Shown: positions 1 to 9,720 of the stretch, one piece after another | Layout of the letters: each line of letters opens with the position of its first letter | How positions within the stretch are numbered: position 1 is the stretch's first letter | From: DATKZS01 sp035527835 [NCBI: bacterium] | GTDB lineage: Bacteria > RBG-13-61-14 | DNA: 64,000 nucleotides | Reading direction: 5' to 3' | Assembly: GCA_035527835.1 (NCBI GenBank) | Contig: DATKZS010000093.1 | Coordinates: 31,516 to 95,515, forward strand | The notes under the pieces: generated by a model | What the model was told of the DNA's origin: nothing | Database searches by the model: none | What the model saw: only the letters and a program-made list of their open reading frames with translations | Translations under genes and position numbers: made by a program

Positions 1-658
1 AGGGCGCGGCGATCATGGGCGATTCCTTGACCGCCTCCACCGTGTACGGCTTCTGGCCAAAGCAATGGGCGTCGGGAATGAGGAGCGCGTTGTTGTGATG
101 GTGCACGGCGATCTCGGAGGCCTCGTCCTCCGTGGGGTGGCCCTCGTGCTCGGCGATGAAGGCGTTCACGGTGTTGGCGTAGCTGGTGGCCGCGGTCACG
201 CCGAGCGGCTCTTCCCAGATGGTGTCCGCGGAAAAGGAGATGGCCTTGAGCACTTCGGACACGGTGTTTCCGGTCGCGAAGTCCTTGCAGTCGTATCCTT
301 TTTCGAATCCGAGGACCAGGGTGACGTCGGAGCGGCCGGAAAGGGTGTAGGTGACCCCGGCGTCGAGGGCCGCGGCCCCGGTGGCGCCGCCGGCGGCCAC
401 CCGCATGGTGTGCTTGAGCTCCAGGCCCAGGGTCTCGTTGACGTAGATGTCGCCCATGATCTGGCCCCGGAACAGCGGGTTGTAATGACCATACACGGCA
501 ACGTCAATGAGCTCGGGCGCGATCCCGGCGCTGTGCAGGGCGCGGACGTAAGCGATGGCGGCCAGGTGGTTGTAGTCCTTGTCGTGGATGGCCGGACCGA
601 ACTTGCTCATTCCGAACCCGAGAATTCCGACCTTTCCGCGTACTCCGGTCAAGGCCAT
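1..658 (-). CDS. Thiolase-like protein (SCP2-thiolase / acetyl-CoA acetyltransferase type), 3' end cut by the window
   Basis: The reading frame runs leftward off the window edge, so only about the first 219 residues are visible. It starts at ATG 658 behind a GAGGAGG Shine-Dalgarno at 667-672. The N-terminus reads KVGILGFGMSKFG, then an Ala/Gly-rich stretch (RVAAGGATGAAALDAG) and VTLVLGFEKG. This pattern is typical of archaeal/bacterial SCP2-type thiolase homologues, which usually act with an OB-fold DUF35 partner in acyl-CoA chemistry. The usual nucleophile position after GATGA is not an obvious cysteine, so the activity is uncertain. The family call rests on overall pattern; the substrate is unknown. 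It is transcribed divergently from the FadL-like gene, and a promoter and palindrome lie just upstream. Confidence 0.6.
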   Translation of the reverse strand, partial: MALTGVRGKVGILGFGMSKFGPAIHDKDYNHLAAIAYVRALHSAGIAPELIDVAVYGHYNPLFRGQIMGDIYVNETLGLELKHTMRVAAGGATGAAALDAGVTYTLSGRSDVTLVLGFEKGYDCKDFATGNTVSEVLKAISFSADTIWEEPLGVTAATSYANTVNAFIAEHEGHPTEDEASEIAVHHHNNALLIPDAHCFGQKPYTVEAVKESPMIAAP

Positions 659-690
659 GATAAAAACCTCCTCTTGGAAAGAGCGGTTAG

Positions 691-704
691 ACTTGGTGCC
701 AAGT
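691..704. promoter_or_regulatory. Perfect palindrome, candidate operator
   Basis: ACTTGGTGCCAAGT is a 6+2+6 inverted repeat. It sits at the predicted transcription start of the minus-strand gene, overlapping the last bases of the -10 box, where a repressor would block initiation. The regulator is not identifiable here. Confidence 0.4.
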
Positions 705-730
705 ATAGGCCGCTTGCCGGGCCTTTTCAA
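702..730 (-). promoter_or_regulatory. Sigma70-type promoter of the thiolase-like gene
   Basis: On the minus strand TTGAAA (complement of 725-730) is followed after exactly 17 nt by TATACT (complement of 702-707). The predicted start lies a few bases downstream, about 40 nt before the ATG at 658. Confidence 0.6.
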
Positions 731-794
731 ATAACATCAACTATGCGATAATGCTTTAATATTGCGGCCGGTAATCGCCGGCGCTATTTTTCGC

Positions 795-823
795 TTGACA
801 ATCAGCGTAAATTTTTCTAAAAA
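795..823 (+). promoter_or_regulatory. Sigma70-type promoter for the FadL-like/lipoprotein pair
   Basis: TTGACA (795-800) is a perfect -35 box, followed after 17 nt by TAAAAA (818-823, four of six consensus bases). The start codon used here is at 954, giving a leader of about 125 nt. The nearly 300 bases between 659 and 953 otherwise hold only the divergent promoter and palindrome. Confidence 0.55.
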
Positions 824-953
824 GACACGGGGGGGAGGGTCGGTCCGGGCAAGTAAATTAATGATTCCGGGCCGCGAGGATAAGAATAAATCGTTTTTTA
901 AAACTGATGAAAAGAGGGGAAGGCAGGACTTAATGCGAGTCATGGAGGGATTC

Positions 954-2396
954 ATGGGCAGAAAGGCAGTAATGGGGATGGCCATGGCGCTGATCGTGTC
1001 GTGGCCGGTCATGGGCAGGGCCGATACGCTATCAACGATGGGGGCTTCGTCGCGGGGCACGGCAATGGGCGGCGCGATGATCGCGATCGCGGACGGGTGG
1101 GAGGCCGCTTATTACAATTCCTCGGCTCTGGCCTTGTCCCGCAACTCGTCCTCGATCCAGTACAGCCAGATCAGCGGCAGCTTATACGCCAACAAGAATG
1201 ATGAGCTGGCGGATGGATCGATGGTCAAGGTCGGGATCAACCACCGATTCCTCCGCGACCGGATCGGAGTGGGCATGCTGATCGGACTCGGCGGGTCTGG
1301 CGGCAGCGACCTCTCGTCCCTGTTTGACATCAACAAGCTGCTGGGCGGCGGCGGGCCGCCCAACTGGAGCTGGCAGAACTACAAGGACTCCATGCCCCTG
1401 CTTCTGTCCGTGGGCTTTGGCTTCAGGATCACGGATTGGCTCTCCGTCGGGATTACCGCCTATGAAAAGCCCCTGATGGTGTCAACGGGCAATATGGCTT
1501 TCCTGATCGTTGATCCCATAGTTAAAGCCACCCTCGGCCTGGACTCCGGGAAGATTTACTCCAATCTCCACGGGTTCGGGTTCAGCGCGGGCGGCGACCC
1601 GAGAGCTGATTTCGTCACCGGGTTCAACGTGACCTTCCGTCCGATCAAATATTTGAGCCTGGGCTACTCCTATACTCCGGAGACCTGGGCGCGCTACAAG
1701 ATACGGGCTGAGCTGCCGGGAGGCCAGGGCGGCCTCCTTGCGGACGATTGGTTTTTCTTGATTGACATGAAGGTCCCGGGCCACGTGGAGACCACGGTTT
1801 ACGGCGGCGCGGCCAACCTTCCCATCCCCTGGAATGACGGCTGGCTCACCCTGGCCTACTCCCGCGAGCTCCAGAACTGGGACGGATTCTTTCCCAGTAC
1901 CGTGACGTATGATTGGGACGCCACGACCCGTTGGAACCCGGAGTCGTTCGCGAACAAGCTGCCGCGCGACCCGGGCTTGGAGGACGTGGCCTTCGACCGC
2001 TTCGGTTTCGAGTACAAGGGCGACGCCTCGCCCCTCTTGTTCTGGAAGCTGAAAAAACTTTCCAACCCCCGCTTCGCCGTGCGCGGCGGATATTACCACT
2101 GGAACTCTCCCCAGCCCGACGCCAACTATACCTGGCAAGTGGCCATGATTGATTCCGACGCCGACGTTTACTCCTTTGGCCTGGGGTTCGGCTATGACCG
2201 GGTGAAAAAGGCCGGAACCGGCGGCGGCGCGCCGCCGCGGGTGGAGATTGATCTGCATTTCCAGCAGACGAACCTGGAGGACCGGGACTACAGAATGCTG
2301 CCGAACGAGTACGGCTCGGTTCCGCTCGAGAACTACCTGGTCAAGACCTCGGGCGGCATCAGCCAGGTAGGCATCCAGGTAACGTGGTGGCAGTGA
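954..2396 (+). CDS. FadL/OmpP1-type outer-membrane transport protein
   Basis: A protein of about 480 residues with a signal peptide (MGRKAVMGMAMALIVSW, likely cleaved after GRA). The mature N-terminus, LSTMGASSRGTAMGGAMIAI followed by ADGWEAAYYNSSALA, is the hallmark of the FadL/TodX/OmpP1 family of hydrophobic-substrate channels. The rest is rich in alternating aromatic and polar strands and ends in WW-Q, as expected for a barrel. The frame is open from 762, but 954 is preferred because GGAGG lies at 944-948 with 5 nt spacing and a signal peptide follows directly; ATGs at 933 and 942 are alternatives. The giant lipoprotein follows 41 nt later and is probably co-transcribed. The substrate is unknown. 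Confidence 0.75.
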   Translation: MGRKAVMGMAMALIVSWPVMGRADTLSTMGASSRGTAMGGAMIAIADGWEAAYYNSSALALSRNSSSIQYSQISGSLYANKNDELADGSMVKVGINHRFLRDRIGVGMLIGLGGSGGSDLSSLFDINKLLGGGGPPNWSWQNYKDSMPLLLSVGFGFRITDWLSVGITAYEKPLMVSTGNMAFLIVDPIVKATLGLDSGKIYSNLHGFGFSAGGDPRADFVTGFNVTFRPIKYLSLGYSYTPETWARYKIRAELPGGQGGLLADDWFFLIDMKVPGHVETTVYGGAANLPIPWNDGWLTLAYSRELQNWDGFFPSTVTYDWDATTRWNPESFANKLPRDPGLEDVAFDRFGFEYKGDASPLLFWKLKKLSNPRFAVRGGYYHWNSPQPDANYTWQVAMIDSDADVYSFGLGFGYDRVKKAGTGGGAPPRVEIDLHFQQTNLEDRDYRMLPNEYGSVPLENYLVKTSGGISQVGIQVTWWQ

Positions 2397-2437
2397 TGAA
2401 GGGGCGGACCATGGCGAAGCTAAATGGAGGTCGTCAG

Positions 2438-5400
2438 ATGATAATGGCGCAAAAGAAGATGGAACGGCTCGTAGTGGAGAAAGGTTTTTTTGCACTCTGC
2501 CTGGCTATGCTGCTGGCTTCGGGTTGTTACATCCCCGGACTGGGAGCGCTGGGTGACGCCGACGATCCCCCGGCCAACACCGACCCGTCCGGCGTGGATG
2601 AAACCTATTACGGCAAGTTCTTGCTCTACGAGGTGGGCTTGGGCAAAGTGGAGAGGCTGACCGTCCCGACCGATGGCACCTCGCAAATCCCCTACATCGT
2701 GGGAGAGACCTATCTCCCGAGCAATGTGCCGGCCCTGTCCAATATCTACAATATCATGCACGTCGGCGACGGGCGTTACTTTTCTCCCTTTGATCTCCAG
2801 TTCGGAACCCCCTTTGACAACAATCAGACCTTCTTTTATAGGAACGATAATATTACTCCCATCACTTTTCGCGCCTCTTCCTCCATGCCGGAAGGCATCG
2901 TGCTCAACAACTCCCTGAGCCTCTTTTACAACAACTTCATGCTGGGGAATACTGTTGAATTCGAAAACTCCTGCGCCGACGTCGTGCCGAACACCACTCC
3001 GGGGACGCCGTTGTTGTTCGTCAACACCATGTACCGTGGAGTGTTCAGCAATCCCGCCCCCGATGTTGACGTCTATGATTTCACCATCGGCCCAACGGAA
3101 ATCGGGACCATATTGGTGTTCAGGGGAAGGGTTACGCTGTTCAATCGCGGAAGCGATGACCAGTTCCGGCACCGGATGAAGCTGGTGCTCACGGATGACG
3201 CCGGAAACGTGCTGGCGGCCTCGGCGCATGGCAATGATCTCTGGAGGTATGTGGACCCGGAAATCTCCTATAACTTCCAGGTCCCCGATCTTTATCATCT
3301 CCGGGTGGAAGATCTTCTCGATACCGCCTGCGATAATAGCAACAAAGATGGGTATTGGCTTTACGTGGAAAGTCCCAGCTTCGACGTTGACGTGAACCAC
3401 ATCATGAAGGGAGAGATTCAGCCCGCGCGCAACGGCAACCCAAGCGGCAACCCGCAACTTAACGGGGGCCCGACGTTTGAGCCCGACGACTTGAGCACCA
3501 AGATCAAGGACGACTGGCCGGACTGCGACGGGGTCCCCGGCACCGGGGACGAGGGAGATGCGGGGGTATTCGATCGCTGCGGCTCCGTCACTGATTACGG
3601 GGCCCGGGACGGCAAAATGGAGTACCAGGAGGTTGACGATAAGAGTTCCATTGATGACGGCGAGTACTTTCAGGGCCGGGCCACCAACGTCGGGACCGCT
3701 CTTGATTCGGAGCCGAGCATCATCAACGCTCCGGACCGCGACAGCCTGCTCATGTTCGTCAACTACGGCTCCAGGATTTACATGCTGGAAAGCGTGGACG
3801 GAACCGACGGCTTGAGGTGGGACCTTTCCAACATTATCAACGACCGGCCTTCCATCGTGCCCCGGCAGTACCGAGGCGACCGGGGCGACATTGATTCTCC
3901 GGTGGTATCGTCAGGGCCCCTGGGCTTCTGCGATACCATCCCCGACCCCGGAGACGCCTGGGGCGCGACGGCCCTGGAGCACTTCGTTTACCTCTATGGA
4001 GAGTCCGTCACCGCCACCGGGGCCGTCCCCATTGCCCCGACCGGATACCCCGGAACCTATGCCGTGAACTTCGGTTCCAATAATCACCTGGACTCCCCGG
4101 CTTTGGTGGACGTTCAGGCCGGCGATACCATCTATTCCGGGACGGACGGCATCATCAACACCTTCCTGGCCCCGCGTTACGTGGCGTACGGCGAGGTTCC
4201 CGTAGCCATTTACTACCCCCCCCCCTATAACAGGAAGGTCTTGATCACCATCCTCCCGGGAAGCACGGAGACGTTGCCGTTCCACGGTCCCGGCAACCCT
4301 GACGATCCCGCCATCTATGAGTTTAACGGTGCGACCGTCGGCTACCAGCATCCGCTCGCCAACCCCACTTATGGCGGCTCCAACCAAAGCGGCTTCCTCC
4401 TCGGAGACGACGAATGGAACCCCGATATCTTCAAGGGCAACACCCTTTCGCCGCCCGCCTACCTGCAAAAACAGCAGTGCAGCTTCTATATGATGGGGAT
4501 TTCCTTTGACCAATGCGCCTATGGCGTTCCCCAGGACGAGAATGGCGAGGAGCCTCCGGTCATTGAGTCCGGAGCCGATGGGGAGCTCAACACCTTGAGC
4601 TCGCTGCTCATCAAGTACCGCGGGGATGACCACTTGTGCCATGACGGCGACACGGTGGCCATCTGCGCGGGACGGGACGGCAGTTTCGGGTGGCAGGACA
4701 TCTATATCCCCATCCTCGGCGACGACCGCCTCGAAGTCGTGCAGGACACCGGCAGTACCATCGGCGATTATTTCCCCGGCCCTGCCGCCGCAAGCCTCTA
4801 TTGGACCGAAATCTTGAATGATAACACGGCGGGGCTCTCCTGGGGGCCGCGGCAGGTCATCGGCATAAGCTCCGGGCCCGACCACGTGCTCCAGACCGGA
4901 ATCATTGATTCCACCACCACGATTGACATTGACCGATGGATCGTTTATGTCGGGGGCGACCATATGTGTGAGACCCTGGACGGCTATCCCGCCATCTGTC
5001 CGGGCGTGGAAGCCAAGATTGACCTGTACCAATGGAACGACCCCAATTATAAAACCCGTCCCGAACCAACCCGGAAGATCCTCAGCGTTTGGCCCATGTA
5101 TTTCAGCTCACCCTCCTTCTCGGGCTTGAAGACGAACAACACCACCGACGCCATGAAGAAAGACCTCCGGTTCGCCCGTTCGGATTATTATGGCGACGCT
5201 GACGACGTCTTCTGCATGATCGGCTCCGAGATGGCGATTTGTCCCGGCATGAACGGCTATTTCCAGAGTTATCCTACCAGCCAGAAGGTGAAGGTGGCTG
5301 AGGACACTGATCCGTTCAACCTGTATCGGAGGATTGCGGGTTACCTGACCCAGGATTGCTATACCATGGTTACCGAGCATGAACAGAAGTCATGGGAAGA

Positions 5401-6907
5401 TGATGCCAAGACCTATTATCGGCTCTATCATTTCCAGGGCGTGCGCCATGACGACCGGATCAAATGGGACGCCGCCAAAGGCTATTTCATCAGCACGGGC
5501 CAGAACGGCATCAACCAGAGCTGCATGGCCTCTGGAGACATGTTGACCGTTCATCACGTCAACGGACGGGCCGTCACCATCGGCCTTTACAAGGGAATGC
5601 CCGACATGCCGATCATCAGCGTCGGGCCCAACGGCGTATTGGATACTTATCCCCTGGCCGATGAGAGGATTTATTGGGGTGACGGGATCTACAAGGTCAG
5701 CACCGGCCGGGATGGCGTGTCCAATTCCTTCGCCATGGGCGATGACCGTCTGGAATTCTTCATGGGCACGGGAAAGCCGGATTATCCGTGCGTGCGTTCC
5801 GGCGACGGCATCGCCGACACCTATGCCCAGCGAAACGACACCCAGCTTTATGATCCCCTTGATAATGAAAAGACCGGCTTTGACTCGTTCAACGTCTGGG
5901 GACCGGATGCGGTGGCCGTGGGCGATAAGATCTACCTGTACTACACCGCGCTGGGGTGGCACGAATTGGGCCCATCAAACCGGGACGGCAAGGGCGCCCT
6001 GGGCGACCTCGGCGAATGCCGGCGGGCCGGGTTTGATCAAAAGTGGGGAAAATGGAAACGGGATCTGTCCCAGACCAAGGATATCAGCAAGCATCTGGAA
6101 AGCATCTACGCATATGATTTCGACCTCAGGGATGGGCAGTTCACGCACCTGCTGGACGACAGCCCGGGCGTGATACTCGCCCCCAGGATCGGAGTGGCCA
6201 CCAGCACCGTCAGCCGACTCCGCGCCGACCCCGGAGACTGGGATTTCCGCAACCAGCCCGCCCTCGACCTCGGCCGGCAATGCGCCGGATCTCTCGATTT
6301 AATCATTGACCTCGGGGTTCAACTTCCCGTTTTGCCCGACACCAATTTCAACGGCGCTTACAGCCCGGAGATCAAATTCACCAGAACGCCCGACGGCGAG
6401 AGCCTGCTCTTCCTCATGTTCTTCACCGGACGCGCCGCCATCGAAACCGACAATGCCTATGAAAAGGCCAAGTCGCAGGTCGGAGTCGCCCGCTCCCTCG
6501 ACGGGATCAGCTGGGAAGTCGTCCGCGACCTGAACCCTCTGGTCTGGCTGGCGGAAATTGATATAATTGCCACGGTCATCGGAACCCCAACCGAATACGC
6601 TTATCCCACCGTGGTCAACGCCGGGGCGGACGAGTATGGCGAGCCCATGTACGGCATGTTTTTCAATCAATCCGTGTTCGCTGACATCGGTTGGAATGAT
6701 ATAACGTTCTATGATTTTAAGAGAACGGACCACATCGGCTACGCCGTGCGCAAGGGCAAATCCAGCATATCCTCCTTCTGCTCGCTGCGCTCGAATTACT
6801 GGACCGATGACAGCGGGCGCGTCCGTTCCATTCTCCAGGTCGTCATCCTGGCCATCCCCCTGCTGCTGGTCTTCTCGGTCAGGCTGTATCGCCGGCCCAG
6901 GAACTAG
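2438..6907 (+). CDS. Giant repeat-containing lipoprotein (about 1,489 aa) with C-terminal membrane helix
   Basis: The start at 2438 has GGAGG at 2426-2430. The N-terminus is a lipoprotein signal with lipobox LLASGC (Cys about residue 30). Residues about 170-330 look like a beta-sandwich that could be related to pre-peptidase C-type domains. From about 4130 to 5825 the protein carries some nine copies of a short motif G-x-D/N-G-x-x-x-T/S (for example SGTDGIINT, SGADGELNT, VGPNGVLDT), often followed by an acidic DD. Three of these regions contain a Cys-pair motif of the form C...AIC-x-G (AICAG, AICPG, AICPG). The last 400 residues have propeller-like strands (IYLYYTALGW, GVARSLDGISWEV) resembling GH43/sialidase-type blades. 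The protein ends with a hydrophobic helix and a basic tail (VRLYRRPRN), unusual for a lipoprotein. No enzymatic function can be assigned; a surface or outer-membrane-associated role with the upstream FadL-like protein is inferred. Confidence 0.7.
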   Translation: MIMAQKKMERLVVEKGFFALCLAMLLASGCYIPGLGALGDADDPPANTDPSGVDETYYGKFLLYEVGLGKVERLTVPTDGTSQIPYIVGETYLPSNVPALSNIYNIMHVGDGRYFSPFDLQFGTPFDNNQTFFYRNDNITPITFRASSSMPEGIVLNNSLSLFYNNFMLGNTVEFENSCADVVPNTTPGTPLLFVNTMYRGVFSNPAPDVDVYDFTIGPTEIGTILVFRGRVTLFNRGSDDQFRHRMKLVLTDDAGNVLAASAHGNDLWRYVDPEISYNFQVPDLYHLRVEDLLDTACDNSNKDGYWLYVESPSFDVDVNHIMKGEIQPARNGNPSGNPQLNGGPTFEPDDLSTKIKDDWPDCDGVPGTGDEGDAGVFDRCGSVTDYGARDGKMEYQEVDDKSSIDDGEYFQGRATNVGTALDSEPSIINAPDRDSLLMFVNYGSRIYMLESVDGTDGLRWDLSNIINDRPSIVPRQYRGDRGDIDSPVVSSGPLGFCDTIPDPGDAWGATALEHFVYLYGESVTATGAVPIAPTGYPGTYAVNFGSNNHLDSPALVDVQAGDTIYSGTDGIINTFLAPRYVAYGEVPVAIYYPPPYNRKVLITILPGSTETLPFHGPGNPDDPAIYEFNGATVGYQHPLANPTYGGSNQSGFLLGDDEWNPDIFKGNTLSPPAYLQKQQCSFYMMGISFDQCAYGVPQDENGEEPPVIESGADGELNTLSSLLIKYRGDDHLCHDGDTVAICAGRDGSFGWQDIYIPILGDDRLEVVQDTGSTIGDYFPGPAAASLYWTEILNDNTAGLSWGPRQVIGISSGPDHVLQTGIIDSTTTIDIDRWIVYVGGDHMCETLDGYPAICPGVEAKIDLYQWNDPNYKTRPEPTRKILSVWPMYFSSPSFSGLKTNNTTDAMKKDLRFARSDYYGDADDVFCMIGSEMAICPGMNGYFQSYPTSQKVKVAEDTDPFNLYRRIAGYLTQDCYTMVTEHEQKSWEDDAKTYYRLYHFQGVRHDDRIKWDAAKGYFISTGQNGINQSCMASGDMLTVHHVNGRAVTIGLYKGMPDMPIISVGPNGVLDTYPLADERIYWGDGIYKVSTGRDGVSNSFAMGDDRLEFFMGTGKPDYPCVRSGDGIADTYAQRNDTQLYDPLDNEKTGFDSFNVWGPDAVAVGDKIYLYYTALGWHELGPSNRDGKGALGDLGECRRAGFDQKWGKWKRDLSQTKDISKHLESIYAYDFDLRDGQFTHLLDDSPGVILAPRIGVATSTVSRLRADPGDWDFRNQPALDLGRQCAGSLDLIIDLGVQLPVLPDTNFNGAYSPEIKFTRTPDGESLLFLMFFTGRAAIETDNAYEKAKSQVGVARSLDGISWEVVRDLNPLVWLAEIDIIATVIGTPTEYAYPTVVNAGADEYGEPMYGMFFNQSVFADIGWNDITFYDFKRTDHIGYAVRKGKSSISSFCSLRSNYWTDDSGRVRSILQVVILAIPLLLVFSVRLYRRPRN

Positions 6908-6929
6908 TAAGCCGAGCGCCTCTCATTCT

Positions 6930-6965
6930 CCCCGGGGCCGGCCCTCACCGGCCCCGGGGATTTTT
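6930..6965 (+). terminator. Rho-independent terminator
   Basis: A perfect 12-bp stem (CCCCGGGGCCGG at 6930-6941 with its complement at 6948-6959), a 6-nt loop and ATTTTT directly after. It lies 23 nt past the stop codon of the giant lipoprotein. Confidence 0.85.
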
Positions 6966-6969
6966 CCCG

Positions 6970-7023
6970 GGTGGGGCCGACACTCTTGTCGGCCCGAAGC
7001 CCGGGGACAAGAGTGTCCCCGCC
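6970..7023. repeat. Pair of REP-like hairpins, CA-YTCY-TG family, copy 1
   Basis: Two hairpins in opposite orientation. The first has stem GGGCCGACA (6974-6982), loop CTCT, then TGTCGGCCC. The second has stem GGGGACA (7003-7009), loop AGAG, then TGTCCCC. The same design recurs at 15269-15326 and 53777-53853. Together with the terminator before and the mreB promoter after, this accounts for most of the 350-bp gap between 6908 and 7256. Confidence 0.7.
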
Positions 7024-7089
7024 GCCATGTCCTCCCGCCCGGCGCCATGCCGGATTCCCCCGAACCGTCCCCCCTCATGGGGAGTCTGA

Positions 7090-7118
7090 TTGTTTTGGCG
7101 GCGGCTTTTTGTTATGAT
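7090..7118 (+). promoter_or_regulatory. Sigma70-type promoter of the mre operon
   Basis: TTGTTT (7090-7095) and TATGAT (7113-7118) are separated by exactly 17 nt, 139 nt upstream of the mreB start. No other good promoter was seen between the upstream terminator and mreB. Confidence 0.6.
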
Positions 7119-7256
7119 GACATAACCAAGGCATTCCGTTTGCGTATGCGGGATTTCCCTTGGCCCGCGGCCGGGGCGGCCAAGGACAAGGGCGGCCAAA
7201 GAGAATAACAGCGGATGCGCGCCGGCTCAATCGGGTGCCCAAGAGGAATTTAAGAA

Positions 7257-8294
<1,038 letters not shown>

Positions 8295-8327
8295 GCGGGA
8301 CCTCCCGCTAAAAACCCCGGGACCGTC

Positions 8328-9194
8328 ATGTTTGCGGAATGGCTGAGACGCAATCAGAACGTCGTTGTCCCCCTGGCGCTTTTCTTGTCCTCGCTCACGC
8401 TGCTCTCCTACGAATCCTATAGTCCCAAGAACCAGAGGACCAGCCTGTTCGCCGGCGTCGTCATTGACGTGATCAGCCTGGGCCAGCGCTCGGTGACCGG
8501 AGTGGCTTACGGGATCAGGGACACGTTCCAACACTATTTCTGGCTCAGGGGCGTGGAGGAAGAGAACGAGGAGCTGCGCCGCCGGGTGAGCGAGCTGGAC
8601 TCCAAAAACCAACGCCTTCAGGAGCAGGCCTACGAGAACGAGCGCCTGCGCAAGCTCCTGAATTTCGAGCCGATGGAAGGGTTCAAGACCGTGCCCGCCC
8701 AGGTGATTGGAGAATCGGCGCTGGGACTGCCCAAGACCATAACCATCGAAAAGGGGAGCCTGAGCGGGATCCGGCCGAGAATGGCGGTAATATCTTATAA
8801 CAGCGCCCTGGTCGGGCAGATCCTGGACCAGCCTGGCTCCGGCATCGGCGCCATCTCCTGCCAGGTCCTGCTCATCACCGACCAGCGCAGCCGCGTCAGC
8901 GTCATGGTGCAGAGGCCGGCGAGCCGGGCCAAGGGGATGCTGGTGGGAAGGCCCGGCGAGACCAATACCTGCGACCTGCTCTACACCGAGCGCCACGCCG
9001 ACATCCGCGCCGGCGATACCCTCATCACCTCCGGATATGGCGGAGTGTTCATGAAGGGACTGCCCGTGGGCGTGATCAAGGAAATAGTGAACGATCCCGC
9101 TTCGTATTATCCGCTGGTCCGGGTGGACCCGGTCGCCGATTTTTCCAAGCTGGAAGAGGTCCTGGTCATCGTTCCGGAGGGAGAAGGGCCATGA
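8328..9194 (+). CDS. mreC: Rod shape-determining protein MreC
   Basis: 288 residues. An N-terminal membrane segment (NVVVPLALFLSSLTLLSYES) is followed by a coiled coil (about residues 75-110, EEENEELRRRVSELDSKNQR) and the periplasmic beta-rich MreC domain. In the elongasome MreC bridges MreB/MreD to PBP2 in the periplasm. The final four bases ATGA overlap the start of mreD, indicating translational coupling. It lies 33 nt after mreB. Confidence 0.95.
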   Translation: MFAEWLRRNQNVVVPLALFLSSLTLLSYESYSPKNQRTSLFAGVVIDVISLGQRSVTGVAYGIRDTFQHYFWLRGVEEENEELRRRVSELDSKNQRLQEQAYENERLRKLLNFEPMEGFKTVPAQVIGESALGLPKTITIEKGSLSGIRPRMAVISYNSALVGQILDQPGSGIGAISCQVLLITDQRSRVSVMVQRPASRAKGMLVGRPGETNTCDLLYTERHADIRAGDTLITSGYGGVFMKGLPVGVIKEIVNDPASYYPLVRVDPVADFSKLEEVLVIVPEGEGP

Positions 9195-9706
9195 TCCGCC
9201 AATACGCGCTGGTGCTGCTGGCGGGAGCCGTGGCCGCGGTGCTCCAGACCACCATCCTTTCCGGCATGACCCGCAACCTGCAGGTGGACTTCATTTTCAT
9301 CATCGTCGTGATCGTCGGCCTGTTCAAGGACCCGGTCCACGGCTCCATCTGGAGCGCGGCCCTGGGCCTGACCGAGGACATCCTCTCCGGCAGCATGAGC
9401 GGAATCTTCATGGCCTCCTGCCTCTGCGTCTTCATGGCCGCGCAGGTCATCCGGGAGAGGCTCAGCCCCGACGCCCCCCTCTCCCAGTTCACCATCGCCC
9501 TGGCGCTCGGCCTGTTCGACCGGGTTGTTTTATACATCCTGCAGGGGCTGTTCTCCCCCGAGCCGGTCGCGCTTTCCGGGGGCCTCATTGCCCACGTCTT
9601 GCTCGGCGCCTTGATCAATGCCGCGCTGGTGCCCGTCTTCTTTTTTGTCATGAGCCGCCTGCCCGGTTTCATCGAGATGCCCCGCGGGCCGCGGGCCGCC
9701 GTCTAA
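9191..9706 (+). CDS. mreD: Rod shape-determining protein MreD
   Basis: 171 residues with about five hydrophobic segments, fitting the small polytopic inner-membrane protein MreD. Position between mreC and the PBP2 gene and the 4-nt overlap with mreC support the call more than sequence, since MreD is poorly conserved. Confidence 0.9.
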   Translation: MIRQYALVLLAGAVAAVLQTTILSGMTRNLQVDFIFIIVVIVGLFKDPVHGSIWSAALGLTEDILSGSMSGIFMASCLCVFMAAQVIRERLSPDAPLSQFTIALALGLFDRVVLYILQGLFSPEPVALSGGLIAHVLLGALINAALVPVFFFVMSRLPGFIEMPRGPRAAV

Positions 9707-9720
9707 CGGGGGACGAAGCC

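Noticed and set aside
1482-2495. Long open frame antisense to the FadL-like gene
   Set aside because: It overlaps a gene with a signal peptide and family motifs. Its translation has no recognisable domain and reflects high GC at third positions.
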